From: an uncultured Sphingomonas sp.
GTDB lineage: Bacteria > Pseudomonadota > Alphaproteobacteria > Sphingomonadales > Sphingomonadaceae
Reading direction: 5' to 3'
Assembly: GCA_913775795.1 (NCBI GenBank)
Contig: CAJYLT010000084.1
Span: 1 to 64,000 of the forward strand
DNA length: 64,000 bases
The notes under the pieces are model-generated. The model was not told where the DNA came from and did no database searches. It saw only the letters and a program-made list of their open reading frames with translations. The position numbers were made by a program, and so were the translations under genes. Within the stretch, counting starts at the first letter, position 1. Each line of letters begins with the position of its first letter. Shown here piece after piece: positions 1 to 9,004 of this stretch.

Positions 1-61
1 CCGCCTCGGCCTCCTTTAGAATACCGATGATCTGCTCTTCCGTGAACTGCTTCCGCTTCAT
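1..61 (-). CDS. IS3-family transposase OrfA, N-terminal fragment (cut by window edge)
   Basis: Twenty codons are visible on the minus strand, starting at ATG 61 and reading MKRKQFTEEQIIGILKEAEA. This is the typical start of the OrfA/helix-turn-helix subunit of IS3-family transposases, which binds the terminal repeats and, fused to OrfB by frameshifting, moves the element. Only the first helix-turn-helix residues can be seen; whether the gene is intact is unknown. Confidence 0.8.
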   Translation of the reverse strand, partial: MKRKQFTEEQIIGILKEAEA

Positions 62-121
62 TCTGTCCGTCCCTTCGAAGGGCCGGTCTCTAGGTCCAGG
101 TGGATGAAGAAACGGGGGTCA
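1..121 (-). mobile_element. IS3-family insertion sequence, terminal part only
   Basis: The window opens inside an insertion sequence whose transposase gene runs leftward off the edge. The sequence just upstream of the transposase start, read on the minus strand, begins TGACCCCCGTTTCTTCATCC (121 to 102), a plausible TG-starting terminal inverted repeat for this family. The other end and any target duplication lie outside the window, so family and boundary are inferred from the transposase N-terminus and the position of this motif. From 122 to the next gene I see nothing recognisable. Confidence 0.6.
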
Positions 122-396
122 CGTCACCGCCGCCGCAATTAATCTGATGCATGTGAAATCCCGTCCTGTTCGCACCACTCAACGATTGCGAACTTAGAAC
201 GGCCCCGGATCAACGCCCGTCTCGACAGCGCATGTTAGTGGGCTCTCATCAAACTGAGCCGCCCCCCCAGGAACCGTCTGCCCGAACGGATGACAGGTTA
301 GCGAAACGCATATTTTGATCTGAGCGTCTGCAATTGGGTAGCAGCGGCAGCAAGGCGGCCATTCCACTCTAGCCCCATAGCCGACGTTCAGGACGG

Positions 397-2115
397 CTAT
401 TGAGCGAAGCGAAGGAGCCTGATCTTGACGATGCCATAGCGGTCAGGCGGTAGCAGTCTCAGGCGCTCGTCGCCGTTCAATATCTGTCCGGGCACCCACT
501 GGCCGTTCTGGTAAGTCCCTTCCTCGACGCGCGAGATCTCGATCGTGCTAGAGCCGTCGCTCGATGCGAAGTCTGCGTCCACATCACGGCCCACCAGAAC
601 AAACTCTACGTCACTCAATTGAACGATCAGGCCAGAGGGACGCATGTCAGTCATGTCGGGCGCGTGCGGCGAATCGGTTTGAGGTTGCTTGATCCGCCGA
701 TCGACCGGGGGGGCCACGCCGATGTCGAGCAGCTTCTTAAGCAGCGTCTCGTGCGCGCCGCGTAGAGTCACCCGGACCTTGCCGAGCGTTAGGGTTTCGA
801 CGGCGGCGGGCTCAAGCACGAAACCGTGCACAGTCCCGCGCGCTTGCGCGTCGGCGATGACCGGCAGCATACCCCCTAGCACGCGATACGCATCGGCGAT
901 TTGGTTGTCGGCGACGCCGTCCTCGATCCCGAACGGACCGAAGCCCATGCCGCGAAAACGGCCCAGCGTCTCGAAAAGGTTGCCAACGACGAAGCGAGCT
1001 TCGGGAACGAACAACGGGTTGGTGGCGGTCACATAGCGCGACGCCCAGCCCGGAAAATCATCGACGTAGACATCGGGCGACAGCCAATCGAGGTGCTTGC
1101 CGCCCGCGGCCCATACGTCAAAGACCCGCGGCACCGGCCCCCCCGAAGGATAATTACCCGCCTGGTCGTCGGCACGCTGCGGTCCGAGCCATGCGTTGGC
1201 GTACATCGGCAGGGCGTATTGCGCTTTTCCGGCAGCCGCGACCTCGTCGATGAAACGCGCGACGTGCCAAGCCATGAACACCTCGTCCGCCTGCCAGCCG
1301 GTGCCGAACACGTCGGCCCAGCTGCCGGTCGTTCGATAGCCCTGTGCCGCCCATAGCTGTTCGAGCGATGGCGACAGCTTGCCCTTGTGTCGGCGCAGAT
1401 GCGCCATCAGCGCCGCGGGCACTTCGCCGCGCCAAGCGCGCTCAGCCGCCGCCGATCGGTCGCGGCTGTCGCCGAGCAACCCAGACTCGTTCTCGACCTG
1501 CACGGCGATCACGCGACGATCCGGATCAGCCGTGCCAAGGTGCGCCATGACCGCTGCAAAGGCACGCGCGTCGGATTGGCGCGTGGCTTCACCAAGGAGG
1601 CTCAGCACCACGCCTTCGGCCCGGCCGCGAGCTGGCGAAGCAGGATCGATACGTACGCGCGGAAAGCGCTTCGGGTCGGAACGTACCCATTCAGGCGCAT
1701 AGGTCGATTTGGCGTTTTTCACCGTACCGAACCACAGGAAGACGACGCGCATGTCATGAGCGCGCGTCTGACGCAGATGGTCATCGACCAGGCTGAAGTC
1801 GAAGCGGCCCTCACGCGGTTCGATCTGTTCCCAATAGATCGGGATGATGGCGGTGTTCAGGTGCTGAGCCGACAGCTTCGTCCAGACCCCACGCATATGA
1901 GCGATGCTCGAAGCTGCGGAATTGTGAACCTCGCCGGCCAAAGCGATGTGTGGCTTCCCATTGACGATCAGCTGGATCGCTTTGCCGTTGCGTTTCACCG
2001 ACGGAATAGGCTGCTGTTGGGCAACGGCATCGCTCGGGAAAGCCGTGAAGACCACCGCACTAGCAAGCAGCATAAACCAAACGCGCACGATCGATCGCGA
2101 TTGACTATTCAGCAT
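397..2115 (-). CDS. GH35-like beta-galactosidase (DUF5597 type), secreted
   Basis: This 572-residue glycoside hydrolase resembles GH35 beta-galactosidases of the GanA/DUF5597 type. An N-terminal signal peptide (about residues 1-32, ending AVAQQ) sends it to the periplasm. The TIM barrel carries the acid/base motif QVENE, and a second glutamate in VPEAR fits the nucleophile. The longest frame starts at 2136, but GGAGGGG lies 7 nt before the ATG at 2115, so I use that start. It is the last gene of the minus-strand operon that begins with the TBDR at 12370, about 100 nt after the monooxygenase. It probably removes a terminal beta-galactosyl or related sugar from the imported glycoside. The family call is good; the substrate is inferred. 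Confidence 0.82.
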   Translation of the reverse strand: MLNSQSRSIVRVWFMLLASAVVFTAFPSDAVAQQQPIPSVKRNGKAIQLIVNGKPHIALAGEVHNSAASSIAHMRGVWTKLSAQHLNTAIIPIYWEQIEPREGRFDFSLVDDHLRQTRAHDMRVVFLWFGTVKNAKSTYAPEWVRSDPKRFPRVRIDPASPARGRAEGVVLSLLGEATRQSDARAFAAVMAHLGTADPDRRVIAVQVENESGLLGDSRDRSAAAERAWRGEVPAALMAHLRRHKGKLSPSLEQLWAAQGYRTTGSWADVFGTGWQADEVFMAWHVARFIDEVAAAGKAQYALPMYANAWLGPQRADDQAGNYPSGGPVPRVFDVWAAGGKHLDWLSPDVYVDDFPGWASRYVTATNPLFVPEARFVVGNLFETLGRFRGMGFGPFGIEDGVADNQIADAYRVLGGMLPVIADAQARGTVHGFVLEPAAVETLTLGKVRVTLRGAHETLLKKLLDIGVAPPVDRRIKQPQTDSPHAPDMTDMRPSGLIVQLSDVEFVLVGRDVDADFASSDGSSTIEISRVEEGTYQNGQWVPGQILNGDERLRLLPPDRYGIVKIRLLRFAQ

Positions 2116-2219
2116 CCGCAAACCCCTCCGAGCCACATTCTTTAAACAGAACTTTCGATACGATATTGGTCATTTGTTCATCGACGCGCCGTGTGTCGAT
2201 CGACCGCGCTGGTGATCGC

Positions 2220-3344
2220 TCAGAGCGGCCGCGCGACCATTTCGAACATCTCGATGGTCGCCTTGTGGTTGTCGACCGGCGACCGCTTGCCGATCTGCCC
2301 GTCGCAGATCGCACGGGAGGCCTCGACGATGTAGCGGCAGCGGGCGTGGCGGCGGGCGTGATAGGCCTCGAACGCGGCTATTGGGTCATCCGGCGAGCCC
2401 GCGACTTCCTCGGCGAGGACGATCGAGTCCTCGATTGCCATGCCTGCCCCTTGGCCAAGGTGCGGGGTGGTGCCGTGCACGGCATCGCCGAGCAAGACGA
2501 CGTGTCCGCGATGCCACGGCCCATCGAGGAAGAAGGCCTCGAGCGGGCGATAAACGACGCCGTCATTGTCGGTAACCTGATCGACGAGCGCGCGAATCTG
2601 CGGCGCGGGCACCGATGCCAGCTTCTGACGCAGCGTCTCTGCCAACCTGTCGGGCGCATACCAGGGATTGCCCGGCTCCGGGGTGGTCACGAACATGTAC
2701 ATCCGCCCGGCGCTCATCGGGACGAGCCCGACCCCGGTGGGCCCGTTGAACACGCAAAGGCTCTGCATTTCGACCGGCCGGTCGAAATTGTATCGCCAGA
2801 CGCCCTGCCCAGTGAACTCAGGGACGGGCGCATCGGGAAACAGCCGCCGGCGCATTTCGGAATAGAGGCCATCGGCCGCGACGACGAAGTCGTAGCGTTC
2901 GGCTCGCCCGTCGGACAGGCGGACATCGACCCCCGCGCCGTCATCGTCCAGCGTATCGACCGTTACGCCGAGCTGGATCGAGGTCCCCATCGCGCGCGCG
3001 CGATCGGCGAGCACCTTCTGCAACGCGCGGCGGCCGATGCCGAGATTGGCCGGTTTCCCCTCGACCAGTCGCGGGCTGGGCGACACGGCGACGCGCTGGC
3101 CGCTGGGAATGAAGATCTCCACCTGATCGAAACCGCAGCCGGCCGCGACGTAATCGTCGATTAGATCGAGCTCGGCCATCGCGCGGATGACGTTGGCCTG
3201 CTGGATGATGCCGACGCCGTAGACGCTCCATTCGGGATCGCGCTCGATCAGGTCGACGGCGACGCCCTTGCGCCGCAACGCGATCGCCGCGGTCAGCCCG
3301 CCGATGCCGCCGCCCACGATCAGTGCCTTGCGTGTGATATCCAT
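2220..3344 (-). CDS. FAD-dependent aromatic monooxygenase (PHBH/salicylate hydroxylase type)
   Basis: This 374-residue class A flavoprotein monooxygenase uses NAD(P)H and O2 to hydroxylate aromatic rings. The Rossmann motif VGGGIGG is at residues 10-16, a DG region sits mid-protein, and the second FAD motif is GDAVHGTTPHLGQGAG, as in p-hydroxybenzoate and salicylate hydroxylases. The start at 3344 is chosen because GAGAAAGGGG precedes it; the longest frame begins 51 nt earlier without such a site. It follows the GMC oxidoreductase by about 40 nt in the same operon. A role in hydroxylating a phenolic aglycone released by the upstream glycosidases is an inference from context. Confidence 0.85.
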   Translation of the reverse strand: MDITRKALIVGGGIGGLTAAIALRRKGVAVDLIERDPEWSVYGVGIIQQANVIRAMAELDLIDDYVAAGCGFDQVEIFIPSGQRVAVSPSPRLVEGKPANLGIGRRALQKVLADRARAMGTSIQLGVTVDTLDDDGAGVDVRLSDGRAERYDFVVAADGLYSEMRRRLFPDAPVPEFTGQGVWRYNFDRPVEMQSLCVFNGPTGVGLVPMSAGRMYMFVTTPEPGNPWYAPDRLAETLRQKLASVPAPQIRALVDQVTDNDGVVYRPLEAFFLDGPWHRGHVVLLGDAVHGTTPHLGQGAGMAIEDSIVLAEEVAGSPDDPIAAFEAYHARRHARCRYIVEASRAICDGQIGKRSPVDNHKATIEMFEMVARPL

Positions 3345-3384
3345 CGAGGCCCCTTTCTCGATCCTATTGGTCATCGCGGCGCGC

Positions 3385-5016
3385 TCAGCGGTCACGGTCT
3401 TCGAGCATCAGTTCGGCGACGCGCCAGCCCACGACCATTGCCGGGCCGTTGGTGTTGCCTGCGGGCGTGAACGGCATGATCGAACAGTCGGCGACGCGCA
3501 GCCCATCCAGCCCCTGCACGCGAAGGCGCGCGTCGACGACGCCGTCGTCGGCCGAACCGATCCGGCAGGTGCCAGTCGCGTGCAGGCCGGGACTGGTCAG
3601 CCATTCGAGCATGTCCGCAATCTCGGCATCGCTGTCGTGGCCGGCGCCGGGCGTCACCTCCTCGGCCACGAAGCGGGCGAGCGCGGGCTGGCGCATATAC
3701 CGTCGCACGAGCCTGACCATGTCGATCATAAAGGCCTTGTCGGCCGGGTCGCTCCACCATTTGGCCGCGATCTCGATCCCGTCGGCGACATCGGCCGAGC
3801 GGATCGCGACATGCCCGCGCCCGGCCGGGCGCAGAGCGATGGCATTGACCGTGACGCCGGGCTTGTCCTCAAGCGCGCCGCGGCCCGGATCGGCCTTGAT
3901 CTCCGCGCTCGAGCGCATCGAGAACGGGCCGATCCCGAACTGGACGTCGGGCCAGTCGGCTGGGCTGCGCATCGACAGGAGCGCCGTCACTTCCGGCGAG
4001 GTATAGGCCATCAGGCCCTTGCCGCCCGTCAGGTAATAGCGCGCGACGTGCGACCACAGGCGCCAGCCGGAAAACTCGCGATTGGCGCCGAAGTCGTTAG
4101 TGAGGCGATACGACATCGAGAACATCGCATGATCCGCCAGATTGCGGCCGACCTGAGAGAGCGGATGGACGACGGCCACGCCCGCCTTCGCCAGCGTTTC
4201 GGCGGGGCCGATGCCGGACAGTTGCAGCAGCTTGGGGCTTTGCAGCGCGCCAGCGGACAGGACGACCTCGCGATTGGCGGCGATCGCCTCGCTACCCTCA
4301 CCTGTCCGGATGCGGACGCCGGTCGCCCGGCGGCCCTCGACCTCGACACGCTCGACCAGCGTGTCGGTCATCAGCGTCAGGTTGGCGCGCCCGAGCGCCG
4401 GCCGCAGGAACGCGCGGTAGCTTGATGCGCGCCGACCGCGGCGGTTCACCGTCGCCTGCGTATAGCCGATGCCCGTCGTGCCCGGTTTGTTGATGTCGGA
4501 AAGGCGCGGCAGGCCCATTTCGACCCCCGCCTCGACCATCGCGGCGATCGCAGGCGAGCGATAGGGCAGCTGCGTCACTTGAAGCGGGCCGTCGCGCCCG
4601 CGGGTGGGATCGGCCCCCGGCTCGCGATAGCTTTCCATCGCGCCGAAGCAGCGGACGATTTCCGACCACCGCCATTCGGGACTGTCGCCGCCGGCCCAGG
4701 CATCATAGTCGCGCGGCATCCCGCGCAGGTACCAGGTGCCGTTGGTCGAACTCGACCCGCCCATGCCCCGGCCATAGGGCCAGACCTCGCCCGCCGGACG
4801 ACCGGGCTGCTCGTTGACTGGAAAGTGCCAGAAGTGCACCGGGTTGCCGAACATCTTCATGAATGCGCGCGGCATGTCGACCAGTTCGGTCTCGTTGCGC
4901 CCCCCCGCCTCGATCAGCAGGACGGTGCTCTTGCCGTCGGCGCTCAGCCGCTCGGCGAGGACGCAGCCCGACGAACCGGCGCCGACGACGATATAGTCGA
5001 ATGAAGGGGTCGTCAT
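3385..5016 (-). CDS. GMC-family FAD oxidoreductase
   Basis: This 543-residue glucose-methanol-choline oxidoreductase has the N-terminal FAD motif VGAGSSG, the GMC signatures GRGMGGSSSTNG and LSAGALQSPKLLQLSG, and a C-terminal catalytic His/Asn pair (His in GLHATGTCR, Asn in NTNGPAM). The family oxidises alcohols, aldehydes or sugar hydroxyls. Its ATG overlaps the MFS stop (ATGA, 5013-5016), so the two are coupled; a longer 878-codon open frame upstream is only the antisense-phase continuation through the MFS gene. In C-glycoside degradation a GMC enzyme can make the 3-oxo-sugar that the deglycosidase needs. This copy looks closer to choline/alcohol dehydrogenases, so that role is a hypothesis. 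Confidence 0.87.
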   Translation of the reverse strand: MTTPSFDYIVVGAGSSGCVLAERLSADGKSTVLLIEAGGRNETELVDMPRAFMKMFGNPVHFWHFPVNEQPGRPAGEVWPYGRGMGGSSSTNGTWYLRGMPRDYDAWAGGDSPEWRWSEIVRCFGAMESYREPGADPTRGRDGPLQVTQLPYRSPAIAAMVEAGVEMGLPRLSDINKPGTTGIGYTQATVNRRGRRASSYRAFLRPALGRANLTLMTDTLVERVEVEGRRATGVRIRTGEGSEAIAANREVVLSAGALQSPKLLQLSGIGPAETLAKAGVAVVHPLSQVGRNLADHAMFSMSYRLTNDFGANREFSGWRLWSHVARYYLTGGKGLMAYTSPEVTALLSMRSPADWPDVQFGIGPFSMRSSAEIKADPGRGALEDKPGVTVNAIALRPAGRGHVAIRSADVADGIEIAAKWWSDPADKAFMIDMVRLVRRYMRQPALARFVAEEVTPGAGHDSDAEIADMLEWLTSPGLHATGTCRIGSADDGVVDARLRVQGLDGLRVADCSIMPFTPAGNTNGPAMVVGWRVAELMLEDRDR

Positions 5017-6221
5017 GACGCAGCGGAAACCTTTGCCTCGGGTGCGGAAGGGATGAGGACGGCGGCGGCCACCGCCGCGATCAGGGTGACAACGCCCATC
5101 GTCGCCATCGCCGGAATCAGCCCGCCGATCGCGCCGGCCACCGCCGCGACGATCGGGCTGCACACGAACGTGCCGCAGAAGAACGCAGTGGCCCAGATGC
5201 TCATCCCGCGCCCCCGCTGCTCGTAGGGGAGCATTGCCTGTCCCCAGGCGAGCAGGATCGGGATGACCATGCCGCCGCCGACCTGCTGGATCGCGGCGCC
5301 GACCGAGGCGAGCTGCCAGCTCGAAGCGACACCGATGACGAGTTGGCCGATCCCGATGAACGACAGGGCCAGCGCCAGCAGCTGCCCCGTCGGCCGGGCG
5401 TGGAGCCGGCGGTAGAGGAAGGCGCCGGCGATATAGGTCAGGCTGGTCGCCGCCTGGATCAGGCCGATCCGCGTCGCCGATCCGGCCCCCCGCATGTCGA
5501 GCACCCGAGCGATATTGAGCGGCTCGACATAATAGAGGACCGACGTCACCAGCGTGACCGCCCCGATCAGCGCCGCCGCCCGCCACGGGAAGCCCAGCCG
5601 GGGCCGTGCATCGCCGTGATCGGTTCGCGCGGCAGGCTCGTCGATGAAAAGCACCGCCATGACGAAGGCGGGGATCGCCGCCAGATAGATGGCGAACGGG
5701 CCGCGCCAGCTTATGTCGGCCAGCGCACCGCCGACCGCGATCAGGCCGGTGCCGGCGATCGATGTGGCCACCCCCACCCACGATACCCAGCGATGCCGCT
5801 CCTCGCCGAAATAGTCGCCGATCAGCGCGGTCGAGATGGTGATCGCGAATGCCTCCGCCAGTCCCAGGATCGCGCGGCTGGCGAAGATCAGCGCCAGGCT
5901 GTCGGTGAACAGCGGCACGATGCCCGCCGCGACATAGAGCCCCATACCGAAGATGAAGCTGCGCCGCCGGCCGTAGCGGTCGGCGAGGATGCCGGCGACG
6001 GGGGCGAACAGCGCGGCGCACAGCGACGGGATGGTGACGATCGCCGGGATCAGGAAGCCGGCGTTCGGCATGTCGCCAAAGGCTGCGAACAGCTTCGGAA
6101 TAGCCGGAAACAGCGAAACGATCGCCATAACCGGCAGGATGTTGGCGTAGATGAGCGTGACGCCCTTCGCCGTCGTCCCACGCCCGGCGCCTGAGCGCTG
6201 CGCCGCCAGGCTAGCCAGCAT
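5013..6221 (-). CDS. MFS transporter
   Basis: This 402-residue major facilitator has about 12 hydrophobic segments. The loop 2-3 motif GILADRYGRRR is clear near residue 80. Such proteins move small solutes across the inner membrane, often with protons. The start overlaps the end of the DUF6379 gene by 11 nt and its stop overlaps the GMC start by 4 nt, so it is inside the operon. The context suggests it imports the glycoside or aglycone that has crossed the outer membrane through the operon's TBDR. The substrate cannot be read from the sequence. Confidence 0.87.
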   Translation of the reverse strand: MLASLAAQRSGAGRGTTAKGVTLIYANILPVMAIVSLFPAIPKLFAAFGDMPNAGFLIPAIVTIPSLCAALFAPVAGILADRYGRRRSFIFGMGLYVAAGIVPLFTDSLALIFASRAILGLAEAFAITISTALIGDYFGEERHRWVSWVGVATSIAGTGLIAVGGALADISWRGPFAIYLAAIPAFVMAVLFIDEPAARTDHGDARPRLGFPWRAAALIGAVTLVTSVLYYVEPLNIARVLDMRGAGSATRIGLIQAATSLTYIAGAFLYRRLHARPTGQLLALALSFIGIGQLVIGVASSWQLASVGAAIQQVGGGMVIPILLAWGQAMLPYEQRGRGMSIWATAFFCGTFVCSPIVAAVAGAIGGLIPAMATMGVVTLIAAVAAAVLIPSAPEAKVSAAS

Positions 6222-6606
6222 CGAGCGACATCGTCTTGCGGTCGTTGTTGAACGACGGGAACGGCATGTATGAAATGCGCAGCCGCTGCTGGAGCGTCAC
6301 TTCATGCGCGCCCGCCGGGAAGCCGCCCGGATGATCCACCAGGATCGTTGCGGCCTCGCCGAAGCGCCATCGCCGGTCATAGGTCGCCGCCATCCCGTCC
6401 AGCGTCAGCGGCCCATCGCCTTCGTCGAAGCGGATCGCCTCGCGCGGGATTGGCCGGCCATCCAGCGTCACGGCCAGATCCTCGACCATCGACAGCGTCA
6501 GGCCGCGATAATAGCCGAGCTTGCTATCGAAGGCGAAGCCGGTGGGCGCGTCTTGCGGACCGAGATTGCGCAGCGAATCGGCGACGATCGTGTACTTGTC
6601 GAACAT
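6211..6606 (-). CDS. C-glycoside deglycosidase beta subunit-like (DUF6379)
   Basis: This 131-residue protein matches what I recall of the DUF6379/CGDB family: an opening like MFDKYTIVADSLRN, a YYRG...VEDL strand, the stretch DRRWRFGEAA, and a C-terminal RISYMPFPS. Known members are the small beta subunits of C-glycoside deglycosidases, which with a metal-dependent TIM-barrel alpha subunit split the C-C bond between a 3-oxo-sugar and an aromatic aglycone. A sound GGAGGG site precedes the ATG, and the gene begins 5 nt after the stop of the presumed alpha subunit. This pairing is the main reason for reading the operon as C-glycoside catabolism. Activity is unproven. Confidence 0.75.
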   Translation of the reverse strand: MFDKYTIVADSLRNLGPQDAPTGFAFDSKLGYYRGLTLSMVEDLAVTLDGRPIPREAIRFDEGDGPLTLDGMAATYDRRWRFGEAATILVDHPGGFPAGAHEVTLQQRLRISYMPFPSFNNDRKTMSLDAG

Positions 6607-6611
6607 GGGGT

Positions 6612-7613
6612 TCAGCCCTCCTGGCCGGCGGCGGCGAGCAGTCGTTCGAACATGCGGTGCTGGCGGCGCACCTGCTCGCGGCTGTCGACCTCCTCGACAT
6701 CCTGCACCCAGCGATTGCCCTCATACTCGCTCGACAGATAGCCTTCCCAGCCGCCGGCCACGAGCTCTGGAATGACCTCGGCATAGGCGAGCGACGGGTC
6801 GCGGTCGTCCGGCGTCATCTCGTAGAACTTGGCCTGGATGTGCCGGAAATAGGGGATGTAGTCGCGGATTCGCTTAGGATCTGAGAACGGGTTGTGCCGC
6901 AGCGTCTCTGCCATCCGCACCTCGGCGGGGTTGCCCTTCATTGTCACCGCGACGTCGAAGATCGTGTATTCGGCCATGATCTTGGCCTCGTGCTGATCGA
7001 CGATGAACTGCGTGACTTCCGGCCGGGCGCCCTCGCGCTCGAACCGCGCGCGAAAGGCCGGCGGATAATGCTTCATGAAGATGCCCATGTCGGGCAGCAG
7101 GCCGAGATGCCGGGTGCCGAGCCGGTCCGCGGTCTCCACCGTGCGCAGGATCCAGGCATGCTCCATGTGCCACGGCGCATGGACCTCTACCCCCATGTGC
7201 ACGTCGAGATCCTCGGCATAGGGGACGCACTGCGCGAGGATGTCGGGCCGCACGAAGACGAGCACCCGCATGTTGCGGATGCCGAGCCGGTTGCACAGCG
7301 TCAGGTCGCGGCGGATCGAGGCCACCTGCTCGTCGTCGCCGAGCAGCCCGCCAGCGCGCAGCTTGGTATCGAGGAACATGTCGTAGCACGTCCACTCGCA
7401 GCCGTGCCGCGCCACCATCTCCTTGAGCGCACCGACTTCGTGATCGGTGACGTTCGGAAAAGTGGGGATGTTCTGCTCAGGCAGGATCTCGATCCCGCGC
7501 GCGCCGATCGACGCGGCGAACGAGACGCAATCCTCAACCGTCATCCTGCCGAGGAACAGTTCCTCCTGAAACGAATAGAGGCTTACGCCGCGCTTGATAC
7601 TGGGGACGGTCAC
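6612..7613 (-). CDS. Sugar phosphate isomerase/epimerase-fold protein, likely C-glycoside deglycosidase alpha subunit
   Basis: This 333-residue TIM barrel belongs to the xylose-isomerase-like / AP-endonuclease 2 superfamily. Residues suitable for a divalent metal site are Glu143 (in VEVHAP), Asp175 (LLPDMG), His258 (FRHIQ) and Glu296 (SSEYEG), the usual E-D-H-E set. I start it at GTG 7613, which has GAAGAAGGA just upstream and gives the normal family length; the longest frame adds about 54 residues of low-complexity sequence. Placed directly before the DUF6379 gene, it is probably the catalytic alpha subunit of a C-glycoside deglycosidase. A stand-alone sugar isomerase or epimerase is the alternative. 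Confidence 0.75.
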   Translation of the reverse strand: MTVPSIKRGVSLYSFQEELFLGRMTVEDCVSFAASIGARGIEILPEQNIPTFPNVTDHEVGALKEMVARHGCEWTCYDMFLDTKLRAGGLLGDDEQVASIRRDLTLCNRLGIRNMRVLVFVRPDILAQCVPYAEDLDVHMGVEVHAPWHMEHAWILRTVETADRLGTRHLGLLPDMGIFMKHYPPAFRARFEREGARPEVTQFIVDQHEAKIMAEYTIFDVAVTMKGNPAEVRMAETLRHNPFSDPKRIRDYIPYFRHIQAKFYEMTPDDRDPSLAYAEVIPELVAGGWEGYLSSEYEGNRWVQDVEEVDSREQVRRQHRMFERLLAAAGQEG

Positions 7614-7650
7614 ATCGGGTCCTTCTTCAATGGGCAGGGGGCCAACCACG

Positions 7651-8982
7651 TTAGAGGCGGTTGGCGCGCGCGATCCGCGCGAGCACGGCCGCGCTGGGCT
7701 TGGCAGTCCGTTTGAAGGTGTTGCAATCGACGGCATGCAGGCCGAAGCGCGGATGATAGCCGAAGCCCCACTCAAAATTGTCGAGCAGCGACCAGTGGAA
7801 GTACCCCTGCACCGGTACGCCGGCGTCCATCTCCCGCTTCAATTCGGTGAGTGCTGCGGGGATCAGCCAGGCGCGAAGCGCATCATCGCCGGTGTTGACG
7901 CCATGCTCGGTCACGATGATCGGCAGCTTTGTGGTTTCCCATGCATAGCGGACGGCGCCGGCCAGCGAGCCCGCCCAGACTTCGGCGCCATCGGCGTTGC
8001 GTCGCGCACCCTCCGGCGGGGGTAGCGCACCGCTCGAATTCCAGCGCTTGCGCTCGTAGTTCTGAACGCCGACGAAGTCACAGGTGCGCGCCGCAAGGCG
8101 CAGCCATTCGCCGTAATAGCGCTCGCGGACACGATCGCGCATGCTGCCCGGCCCGACCGCCTGATCGTCGATCATCGCAAGCGTAACGCCGACCGGTAGG
8201 TCGCTACGCGCCGCCTTGATCGCCGCGACGCCAAGTGCATGGCCCTTCATCTGGTTCGCTCGGTAGCGCTTGGGATCGTCCACATGCAGGATGACGCCCG
8301 GGCGGAAGGCCTGCACGCCCAGCAGCTTTGCGGCCGCCATCTGCATCCTTGCGTCGCCTGCGCGCAGTTCCGGGGGCAGGATCTCGCCGATCAAGCCGGC
8401 AAGGTTCGGCTCGTTCAGCGTCATGGCATGACCGATGCCGGCGGCCAGGTGCCGGGCCGCACGGTCGCAGAAGCGCGCGAACAGATCGGGCGCGTCAGGG
8501 CTTTGCCATCCACCCTGCGCGGCAAACCACCTCGGTGTCGTGAAGTGATTGAACGTGACCAAGGGACGGAGGCCTCGTGCGCGGCAACCGTCGATCATCG
8601 CCTTGTAATGATCGAGCATCGCGCTCGAGAAATGCCCCTTGTCGGGCTCGATCCGCGCCCATTCGAGGCTGAAGCGATAGCTGTTCAGGCCCATCCCTTT
8701 CACAAGATCGAGGTCGGTCGGCCACAGCTCGAAGCTATTCGTCGCGTCGCCCGACCGATCCGCGAACATGGTGCCGGGCAGGTTCTCGATCACCCACAGG
8801 TCTGCGTTGAGATTGTTGCCCTCGACCTGGTGCGCTGCGGTCGATGCGCCCCACAGAAAGCCCTTGGGAAAGGTGAGCTCATCGCGCCGACGCTGTGCCA
8901 GCAGGGGGCTATCCACCATCGCGGCGGCGGTGGCGGCACCGACGCCCGCGATCACGCTGCGCCGATCGATTGTCTTACTCAT
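7651..8982 (-). CDS. GH1 beta-glucosidase, exported
   Basis: This 443-residue family 1 glycosidase has the acid/base motif TLNEPN, the nucleophile in ITEHG (more often TENG), and the opening FPKGFLWGASTAAHQVEG. The N-terminus has a twin-arginine-like motif (DRRSVIAG) and a hydrophobic stretch, suggesting Tat export to the periplasm. AAAGGAGC precedes the ATG. It would hydrolyse a terminal beta-glucoside (or related O-glycoside) from the substrate taken up by the TBDR. It sits between the esterase-like gene and the deglycosidase subunits, with gaps of a few dozen nucleotides. Confidence 0.9.
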   Translation of the reverse strand: MSKTIDRRSVIAGVGAATAAAMVDSPLLAQRRRDELTFPKGFLWGASTAAHQVEGNNLNADLWVIENLPGTMFADRSGDATNSFELWPTDLDLVKGMGLNSYRFSLEWARIEPDKGHFSSAMLDHYKAMIDGCRARGLRPLVTFNHFTTPRWFAAQGGWQSPDAPDLFARFCDRAARHLAAGIGHAMTLNEPNLAGLIGEILPPELRAGDARMQMAAAKLLGVQAFRPGVILHVDDPKRYRANQMKGHALGVAAIKAARSDLPVGVTLAMIDDQAVGPGSMRDRVRERYYGEWLRLAARTCDFVGVQNYERKRWNSSGALPPPEGARRNADGAEVWAGSLAGAVRYAWETTKLPIIVTEHGVNTGDDALRAWLIPAALTELKREMDAGVPVQGYFHWSLLDNFEWGFGYHPRFGLHAVDCNTFKRTAKPSAAVLARIARANRL

Positions 8983-9004
8983 CCGATTGCTCCTTTAGCG
9001 ATTG

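Noticed and set aside
5017..6021. N-terminal extension of the GMC oxidoreductase frame (878 codons in total)
   Set aside because: The extra 335 codons lie in another phase of the MFS gene and are Arg-rich noise; the GMC fold starts at 5016 with an ATGA overlap.
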